From a virus: a stretch of DNA of 41,497 bases. The stretch's first letter is position 1, and each line of letters starts with the position of its first letter. Shown piece after piece: positions 29,493 to 34,918 of the stretch. The notes under the pieces are model-generated. The model saw only the letters and a list, made by a program, of their open reading frames with translations, did no database searches and was not told the origin of the DNA. The DNA lies in IMG/VR virus record IMGVR_UViG_3300017991_000192, positions 1 to 41,497 of that record, one strand, 5' to 3'. The translations under genes and the position numbers were made by a program.

Positions 29493-29909
29493 ATGACCAC
29501 CGTACTTTCATCAGAGCGCATTCATCTTACACGAGATGATACTGCGCTGCGTTTTACACTAATCCTTAAAGACACACTGACAGATGACGACCGGCACCGT
29601 GTGCGTGAAGGAATCATTGCCGGATTACAGCCAGATCGTTTTAACCTGTATGACCTTATTATGGACATCTCGCAGCTCGATTCTGTAGGTTTCCTTGGGG
29701 TGGAGACATCCATCACGTACTGGCATGCTGCTATTAAAAAGTTCGGACATCTCTTCGTCAACTGCTACCTCATTTTAGGTGAAAAGTTCGAGTCAGATAT
29801 CCTGTCTCTTCAGGTGAAACATGTAGTTGAAACACTGGGCGCACAGGACAGGTGTGTGGTCTTGACCACTTACGAAGAACTTACAGATCTTCTTAGAGAA
29901 GCTATCTAG
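29493..29909 (+). CDS. STAS-like domain protein, probable lysogeny-expressed moron
   Basis: A 138-residue protein on the plus strand, against its minus-strand neighbours, with AAAAGGAG 7 nt upstream and its own promoter and upstream terminator. The fold pattern resembles STAS / anti-sigma-antagonist domains: a beta strand YDLIMDIS, then QLDSVGFLGVETSITYWHAA, a helix ending at KKFG, then LFVNCYLIL, and a final helix YEELTDLLREAI. The serine phosphorylated in SpoIIAA-type proteins is the second of a DSSG motif. Here that position is Val (DSVG), so ordinary phospho-control is unlikely. It may alter host regulation or membrane traits in the lysogen. The STAS assignment is by eye. Confidence 0.72.
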   Translation: MTTVLSSERIHLTRDDTALRFTLILKDTLTDDDRHRVREGIIAGLQPDRFNLYDLIMDISQLDSVGFLGVETSITYWHAAIKKFGHLFVNCYLILGEKFESDILSLQVKHVVETLGAQDRCVVLTTYEELTDLLREAI

Positions 29910-30004
29910 TCTTTATCTCTGATGCTGATCATTATTAGAGACACAGACCAGGAGGAGAGCTTAAAGACAGACTCCATGTATACTTAAAGTATAACTTAGA
30001 GAGA

Positions 30005-30017
30005 GGGGCTTCGCCCC
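30005..30017 (-). other. GC-rich hairpin downstream of the third phage promoter
   Basis: A perfect GGGGC-GAA-GCCCC hairpin on the minus strand, with weaker GAGAG/CTCTC pairing outside. It begins about 10 nt after the promoter copy at 30026-30047. No T run follows, so it may be a processing or pause site near the genome end. Confidence 0.5.
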
Positions 30018-30025
30018 CGGAGCTC

Positions 30026-30047
30026 TCCTTATATGAGGGAGGGGTCT
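30026..30047 (-). promoter_or_regulatory. Phage RNA polymerase promoter, right-end copy (phiOR-like)
   Basis: Third exact copy of the 22-bp element, just downstream of terminase and tRNA-His and pointing out of the late region toward the presumed genome end. T7 phiOR sits in the same place and acts in replication. Transcripts from it would run antisense to the STAS-like gene. Confidence 0.8.
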
Positions 30048-30052
30048 GTTTA

Positions 30053-30127
30053 TGGGGTGCCTGGAGGGATTCGAACCCTCTAAAAGATGGGCCACAACCA
30101 TCTCCCGCGCCATTTGGGTTCAGGCAC
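30053..30127 (-). tRNA. tRNA-His (anticodon GTG)
   Basis: A cloverleaf can be drawn: acceptor GTGCCTG/CAGGCAC, D arm with 3-bp stem CCC/GGG, anticodon stem GATGG/CCATC with loop TTGTGGC (anticodon GTG), and T arm GAGGG/CCCTC with loop TTCGAAT. Discriminator C73 and the CCA end (30055-30053) are encoded. Oddities are A at position 8 in place of the usual T, a short D stem, and T rather than G at position -1, although C73 would normally pair with G-1 in tRNA-His. It lies 15 nt after the terminase stop. It may be a working phage tRNA or a remnant. Confidence 0.78.
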
Positions 30128-30141
30128 ACCCGCAGATTCTA

Positions 30142-31800
30142 TTAAGCGTGAAACCATTTAGGGCCTTGTGGTTTAACTCCCATGACATGCTCAGCAAAGT
30201 GTGCGAGCTCCTTGTTGAGCTGTTCTTCACGCCACTCGTCGGCAGCAGAATCCTGTTCCTTTGCTAGCCGGTTTTTCCAGTAGGCGACACTTTCAGCGAC
30301 GGCGTCGAGACGGTCATCGTGTGCAAGAGCCCCGCGCTCCAGGGTCATTCGGGTCATCTGATAGAAGAGTTGGTAGTTGATGTCATCAGTTCCCCTGGCG
30401 TCGCGCCGGATCAGTTCTTCATCCACGATCAGTCTGTGTTGATTCATGACAGGCTCTAGGACGTCTATGATACGCCTTTCCTTCTGTACTGAATTGCGGA
30501 TTTCCGAAAGGGTTACCGTGTATTCGTGTTTCTTGAGGATTGGCTTCATGAGTTCCAGGAACATGCCGTCACCAAAGTTACTCTCAATGACGATCTCATG
30601 GACGCCACCTTCCTTGGCCTTTTCTGCAAGGGTGTTGAGTGTCTTCTCTTCGTAGCCTCCGGTGAAGCCACCGGCGTCACACAGGAAGATGTTTCCATGC
30701 ATCATCTTTGAGATGGCATATCCAGTTTCATCCCGGCCTCGACCGGCTGGATCGATGAGCATCACTGCACCTTGATAAGGCCGCCACTCTTTGTCCCACT
30801 TAAGGGGGCGGTATAGACGATCACCTTGGAGTCCAACCATGGGTAGGTCTTGTGGCCGGATCAGCTGTTCAGGACCAGAGCCATACATGAATTTGACTGG
30901 AGCTTTCTCCAGGTCAATATTCCAGACTATCAGGTCAGACAACTTGAGGGGATACTTGTTGGCATCACTGAGAGATGTATCCAACATGAATTGAAGGGCA
31001 AATCCGGAGCGTCCGTATGATGTTTCTCGTTCAATCAGGTCAAAGTCGTTAAAGCGTTCCGGATCAGTAGGAGCTCCTACTTCGAGTCGTGACTTGAGGA
31101 TGTAGGGCGCAAGTCGGTTTCCGAAGAATTTACGGAGGCGTTCTCCAGGCATTCGTGCGGGCCAGATCTTAACTTCGTATCCCCGGTTGGGAAGTACATT
31201 ATAGAGGGACATTTCACACTGAGGAGTCCCCAGGTAGATAATGCGGGAGTGCTTCGCAGGAGTAAGCACTGCGTCGAACTCTTTGACAGCCTCTGAGAGG
31301 CGTTCCCGCATGGTCAATGTGTAAGAGTTCTTAGGTACTTCGATATCGTCAGCTACTATAACATCGGCACGTGATCCTGCGAGCTGTCCAAAAATACCTA
31401 CTGATTTCACTGAAGGGGCATGGTGTGCCCTAGCAGGTCCGACATCGAAAGCAACGTTTGAGTCTCTCTGTTTATTTTTAGGCTGTAAATGCTGAAGGAT
31501 GTCCACCTCCGCGATCAGCCTTTTAGTAAATGTGGAGAAGGCGTCGGCTCTGTCTTTTGAAGCCGACACTACGAGAACTTTAAGTTGGGGATCTCTAAGG
31601 AGTAGCCACAGAACGAAAACAGACGTAATCCAGGACTTACCAACTCCTCGAAAAGCCTCGATGACAGAACGCTTAGGCCCGCGCTGGAGGTAATCAGAGA
31701 TGTCATCTTGAATGGGGGTTGGTGGGGGGAGCAGTAAGTGTTTCCAGATGTAGGCGACGAATTTCTTAAAGTCGGCTTTGAGTTCGTCTAAAGGTGACAT
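30142..31800 (-). CDS. Terminase large subunit (gp19-like)
   Basis: A 552-residue packaging motor (T7 gp19 has 586). The ATPase domain has Walker A FRGVGKSW near residues 50-57, VLVVSASKDRADAFSTF, and Walker B VIVADDIEV. The nuclease domain has VMLIDPAGRGRDETGYAISK (catalytic Asp) and an Asp pair near ALAHDDRLDAVAE. It cuts concatemers and pumps DNA into proheads. The start is ATG after GGAGG. I find no recognisable small terminase gene beside it. Confidence 0.96.
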   Translation of the reverse strand: MSPLDELKADFKKFVAYIWKHLLLPPPTPIQDDISDYLQRGPKRSVIEAFRGVGKSWITSVFVLWLLLRDPQLKVLVVSASKDRADAFSTFTKRLIAEVDILQHLQPKNKQRDSNVAFDVGPARAHHAPSVKSVGIFGQLAGSRADVIVADDIEVPKNSYTLTMRERLSEAVKEFDAVLTPAKHSRIIYLGTPQCEMSLYNVLPNRGYEVKIWPARMPGERLRKFFGNRLAPYILKSRLEVGAPTDPERFNDFDLIERETSYGRSGFALQFMLDTSLSDANKYPLKLSDLIVWNIDLEKAPVKFMYGSGPEQLIRPQDLPMVGLQGDRLYRPLKWDKEWRPYQGAVMLIDPAGRGRDETGYAISKMMHGNIFLCDAGGFTGGYEEKTLNTLAEKAKEGGVHEIVIESNFGDGMFLELMKPILKKHEYTVTLSEIRNSVQKERRIIDVLEPVMNQHRLIVDEELIRRDARGTDDINYQLFYQMTRMTLERGALAHDDRLDAVAESVAYWKNRLAKEQDSAADEWREEQLNKELAHFAEHVMGVKPQGPKWFHA

Positions 31801-31863
31801 TTTTCGGTTTCCTCCAAAACTGTGTTGACATTAACCCCAAAATTCGTGTATAAGCCTCTCAGC

Positions 31864-31884
31864 CCCACGAGGTTCGACGATCTC
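31864..31884. repeat. 20-bp sequence shared with the gp16-like gene
   Basis: CCACGAGGTTCGACGATCTC occurs here (31865-31884) and at 40826-40845. In both places the minus strand can read Glu-Ile-Val-Glu-Pro-Arg-Gly. Here that reading belongs to a third frame that ends in ...LIHEFWG before the terminase gene and includes a proline-rich NPPPN segment. Confidence 0.7.
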
Positions 31885-31906
31885 CAGGTTAGGTGGGGGA
31901 TTGGGT

Positions 31907-32143
31907 TCATGGAGTGATGAAAGCCGTACCTGCTGCGTACACGCCAATAGTGAATATGAATACAGCAACTCCAACCAGGATTCGATTCACACTGTCGCGC
32001 CAAGTTTGCAAATTAGTTATGTCTGCTGCGTGGGTGGCGCACCTGAGAAAACCCTTGTTTTCAGCTTCTTTGAATCTCTGGCACAGAATAGACAACTTTA
32101 AATCCATCCGGATCAGCAGATCGTGTTCTTCTTGTTTGGTCAT
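31907..32143 (-). CDS. Small membrane protein, XhlA-like (possible holin or lysis accessory)
   Basis: A 78-residue protein: a helical, charged N-terminal part (HDLLIRMDLKLSILCQRFKE, likely coiled coil) and one C-terminal membrane segment ILVGVAVFIFTIGVYAAGTA (about residues 54-73). This layout matches XhlA-type hemolysin/holin accessory proteins. T7 places its holin gene 17.5 just before the terminase genes, so position supports a lysis role. AAAGAGGA lies 9 nt before the ATG. It is divergent from the plus-strand integrase, with 33 bp between starts. Confidence 0.7.
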   Translation of the reverse strand: MTKQEEHDLLIRMDLKLSILCQRFKEAENKGFLRCATHAADITNLQTWRDSVNRILVGVAVFIFTIGVYAAGTAFITP

Positions 32144-32176
32144 ATTGAATATCCTCTTTCTAAAAGGGAGGTATTT

Positions 32177-33151
32177 ATGAGTATTTCAGGGAGAAAATTA
32201 AAAGTTGGGCTGCGATTTCGGTACGAGTTTCGGCATGAGGGTCAGCGCATACAGTCTCGATACACGTATCTCTCTAAGAGGGATGCCCGCGCTGCTGAAA
32301 AGGAACACCATGATAGACTTTCCGGAGAGACGTTGCGTGATTTGTTTAAGGCGCGACTTGAAGACATGAGATTGAAGGGGATGTCGCGAGACTATCTTTC
32401 AGAAAATCGCAGATATTATATCCGAGCTCAAAATGTGTGGGGAGAAAATACGCCGGTGCGAACCATCGACAAACCAAAAGCACACGATTTGATTCAACTC
32501 GAAGCTGCACGGCTGGCCCAGGCAGGAAAGACTAACCACAAATTAAATGGAATGATCCGGTGTCTCCGAGCTTTTTTCTACTGGAGTATCGACGAGCGGG
32601 GCATCATGATGGAGAATCCCTTCTATAAATTCAAGTTATATCCTATCGCATTGAAACAGAAATACATTCCGTCAGATCGACAGGTAGCCGCCGTCCGGAA
32701 ACTCTTGACGAGAAAGCAGCGATCTTTATTTGATTTTATAGAAGAAACAGGTTGCCGAATCATGGAGGCTGTCTCACTCCAAGTTGACGATATTAATTTG
32801 AGGGCACAGACTGTGACACTCTGGACGCGAAAAGCCAAGAATCGTAATCTAACTCCGCGCATCATTCCGTTTCCACACTGTTTAAAAGACAAGCAACTTC
32901 CGAAGGCTGGAGCCGTATTCAAGACCTGGGATGCTTATCCCCGGTTTTTAGAAGAGGCGATGGTGCTTTATAAAAAATCGCCGGTCGGCTATTTATCACC
33001 CACTTGGAGTTGGCACAATTTACGCCATCGAAGAGCCTCGCTGTGGGCTGCTGCAGGTATGAGCACCTTTGAGATAATGTCACGGTTGGGCCACAATAAT
33101 CTCTCAACGACGATGCAGTATCTCCAACTCTTGGGTTATTCAGCCCTTTAA
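32177..33151 (+). CDS. Tyrosine integrase next to attP
   Basis: A 324-residue protein on the plus strand. I start at the ATG at 32177 with GGGAGG 6 nt upstream. The N-terminal 40 residues (LKVGLRFRYEFRHEGQRIQS) look like an AP2-type arm-binding domain. A SAM-like core-binding domain follows, and then the catalytic domain with Arg194 (ETGCRIMEAVSL), Lys near 219-221, His280-x-x-Arg283 (HNLRHRRAS), His306 (RLGHNN) and Tyr315 (MQYLQL). All active residues are present. The attP-like tRNA fragment begins 95 bp downstream. Opposite strand, own ribosome site and adjoining att site mark it as an integration cassette. Confidence 0.95.
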   Translation: MSISGRKLKVGLRFRYEFRHEGQRIQSRYTYLSKRDARAAEKEHHDRLSGETLRDLFKARLEDMRLKGMSRDYLSENRRYYIRAQNVWGENTPVRTIDKPKAHDLIQLEAARLAQAGKTNHKLNGMIRCLRAFFYWSIDERGIMMENPFYKFKLYPIALKQKYIPSDRQVAAVRKLLTRKQRSLFDFIEETGCRIMEAVSLQVDDINLRAQTVTLWTRKAKNRNLTPRIIPFPHCLKDKQLPKAGAVFKTWDAYPRFLEEAMVLYKKSPVGYLSPTWSWHNLRHRRASLWAAAGMSTFEIMSRLGHNNLSTTMQYLQLLGYSAL

Positions 33152-33167
33152 AGGGGGAACACAGGTA

Positions 33168-33399
33168 GAGGGTAGAGGGGTACCCTCTGGAGGGTATTTC
33201 CTGAAATAAACATTAAGTAAATACAAGATGTTATGGGCTACTAGCCAGGACTTAAAATCCCTTATCGCTTGCCGGTGTGCGGGTTCGATTCCCGCCCCAG
33301 GCACCATAAATCAGTAATTAAATGAGGGAGTTAGCATAAGGACAGACTGCTCCTTTAAATAATGCTCGGAGGGTACCCCCGGTCTTGTAGGATACCCTC
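33168..33399. repeat. GAGGGTA heptamers flanking attP (candidate integrase arm sites)
   Basis: GAGGGTA or its complement occurs at 33168-33174 (+), 33181-33187 (-), 33190-33196 (+), 33369-33375 (+) and 33393-33399 (-). They lie on both sides of the tRNA fragment at about 50-90 bp. Placement and orientation resemble arm-type or accessory binding sites in attP. The right pair also forms a hairpin after the 262-residue gene. Confidence 0.55.
33246..33306 (+). other. Putative attP core: 3' part of a tRNA-Leu(UAA) gene
   Basis: From the anticodon arm to CCA this matches a tRNA-Leu: loop CTTAAAA (anticodon TAA), long variable arm TATCG/CGGTG, T arm GCGGG/CCCGC with loop TTCGATT, acceptor 3' strand CCCAGGC, discriminator A, CCA. 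The 5' half (acceptor 5' strand and D arm) is absent upstream. Phages that integrate into tRNA genes carry exactly such a 3' segment, so recombination restores the host gene. It lies 95 bp after the plus-strand integrase. Confidence 0.88.
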
Positions 33400-33409
33400 C
33401 AAGATGTTT

Positions 33410-34198
33410 TTACGTCCAACTCAGCGACGCATCCTCAAACTCCATGGAGACCGACAGGCCTTTGGCAGCCGTCCCGGAGTGTATAGCATCGATATCGATG
33501 TAGATCATATCTCCGGTTTGAACGTCGTCATAAGATGTGTTGACAACACCATCGCTGGCAAAGAGTTCATCGCCAATGGTAACTTTGGTGGAAAGCATGT
33601 CTCTGTGCTTCTCAGGGATAATGCTTCCAGTGCCAATCGTCTTATTGGCTTCCGCGACGAGGGCGGCGTTGGTGACCTCAAAGTAATCGTCATCCACGGC
33701 AGTTATGGTGAAGGTTCCGTTGTTGCCCGCATTGAAATTCTGTGCCGCAATACGGAGCACATCTCCCGCTTTCAGGGAGGCCAGGGAATCAGCTATGACA
33801 GGATCAGTTCCGGTACCGTCATAGGTATACCGTGCGGTGTTGCCGCCCTGATCTGTAATGTCAAACTGGGTGGTTGAATCTCCCAGGGCCGCAGTTTGTC
33901 GTACCCGTCGGAGCTGAATGTCACAGCTTCCTGTCACACCAAGAACCGAATTGGCTGCGGTGACGCCGGTCAGATTGAAACCATTCATAGAGGCGGGCAC
34001 CACGAAACCAGCGAGGCCGTCGGCTACTGCACAATCGGTATCAGCAGCCACCACACTTCTTTCAATCAGTTTCTGGAGGACCTGCAGATCATCCAGGCTC
34101 TTCTCTGTGGACTGGCCACATGTAATGTCCCGGATGGTAATCATGTCAGTACGAACGAGGGTTCTCAATGCCGGGAAAACTTCAGTAGGATCGCTCAT
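33410..34198 (-). CDS. Unrecognised protein downstream of the tail fibre genes (possible structural)
   Basis: A 262-residue protein starting at the ATG at 34198 with AAGGAG 9 nt upstream. It is rich in Thr, Asp, Gly, Val and Ala with many short beta-like segments (GNTARYTYDGTGTDPVIADS, GDVLRIAAQNFNAGNNGTF), typical of phage decoration or fibre-associated proteins. The segment NAGNNGTFTITAVDDDYFEV recurs in phage baseplate or fibre beta domains. It is the last virion-side gene before the integration cassette. The function is inferred only from composition and place. Confidence 0.75.
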   Translation of the reverse strand: MSDPTEVFPALRTLVRTDMITIRDITCGQSTEKSLDDLQVLQKLIERSVVAADTDCAVADGLAGFVVPASMNGFNLTGVTAANSVLGVTGSCDIQLRRVRQTAALGDSTTQFDITDQGGNTARYTYDGTGTDPVIADSLASLKAGDVLRIAAQNFNAGNNGTFTITAVDDDYFEVTNAALVAEANKTIGTGSIIPEKHRDMLSTKVTIGDELFASDGVVNTSYDDVQTGDMIYIDIDAIHSGTAAKGLSVSMEFEDASLSWT

Positions 34199-34232
34199 TA
34201 AAATCACTCCTTATCGATAAGGTTTACGGTTT

Positions 34233-34403
34233 TTAAATAAATTTATCCCAAGTGGGATCTTTCGGATCAATGAGACGGCCAACAATAGCACATAGAGCAG
34301 CTGCGCCGAGAAACGTATACATTACGATTCTCAAGATCCAGCCAATAAGCCACCTTAAAACGATCCAAGAGACTCCACCAACAATACTCAACGTTTTAAA
34401 CAT
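34233..34403 (-). CDS. Small membrane protein (56 residues)
   Basis: A short ORF with AAGGAG 6 nt before its ATG at 34403. The 56-residue product has one or two membrane segments (IVGGVSWIVLRWLIGWILRI and VMYTFLGAAALCAIVGRLI) and a short charged C-terminus DPKDPTWDKF. T7-type class II holins (gp17.5, 67 residues) sit between the fibre and terminase genes, so this is a good holin candidate, in competition with the 138- and 78-residue membrane proteins. Confidence 0.72.
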   Translation of the reverse strand: MFKTLSIVGGVSWIVLRWLIGWILRIVMYTFLGAAALCAIVGRLIDPKDPTWDKFI

Positions 34404-34418
34404 CGTCACTCCTTTCTG

Positions 34419-34910
34419 TTAAACTTCTGGTTGAACCAGGACGTCCAACTCAGTGGGTTGAAAATTAAACACGTCGTCAAATTCTTCAAGATCTTGAAGG
34501 CGACTTTCAGCATCATTCGAGGCTTTTCGTACAGCTTTCCGAAACTGTTTAAGTTCCGCAGGTATGGGCACTTCTTCTTCGAGTTCTCGAAGAGTTAGCC
34601 AGTCAGTTTCTTTAAGAATGGTCTGAGCTCGCTGTTTGATTTTGAGACATTTCTGCGCCTTTAAATCATCAAGTGACTGTTTCGGGCTGAGTGTGTGCTC
34701 ACGGACTACCACCCCATCCACCACAGTGTCAGTAAATCCCGTTGATCGATAACGTCTGGTGTTAAAAGGAACCTCATGAAATGGGAGAATGCCCAGGTCT
34801 GCAAGTTCCTCTTTAGACCAGCGTTTAAAGATCGATTTAGGATATTGGTTGATTCCTTGAGTAATGGGCTGTGGAGTGTGTAGTATTGTATTATCGGGAA
34901 GTTTCCACAT
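34419..34910 (-). CDS. Tail fibre assembly chaperone-like protein
   Basis: A 163-residue protein from the ATG at 34910, about 10 nt after GAGG; a GTG at 34922 is an alternative that overlaps the preceding stop. The N-terminus has MWKLPDNTILHTPQ. The C-terminal part has AQTILKETDWLTLRELEEEV then AELKQFRKAVRKAS. This matches the phage tail assembly chaperone pattern (R..LL..TDW ... Y/F R.A LR) seen beside fibre genes. It may help fold or assemble the large fibre protein encoded directly upstream. Confidence 0.72.
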   Translation of the reverse strand: MWKLPDNTILHTPQPITQGINQYPKSIFKRWSKEELADLGILPFHEVPFNTRRYRSTGFTDTVVDGVVVREHTLSPKQSLDDLKAQKCLKIKQRAQTILKETDWLTLRELEEEVPIPAELKQFRKAVRKASNDAESRLQDLEEFDDVFNFQPTELDVLVQPEV

Positions 34911-34918
34911 ATAGATTA

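Noticed and set aside
31788-32003. Minus-strand 71-codon frame as a small terminase candidate
   Set aside because: It overlaps the XhlA-like gene in another frame. The product has no helix-turn-helix pattern and its start has no ribosome site.
33246-33306. Complete tRNA-Leu gene
   Set aside because: The 5' acceptor strand and D arm are missing upstream, so it cannot fold as a full tRNA; attP is the better reading.
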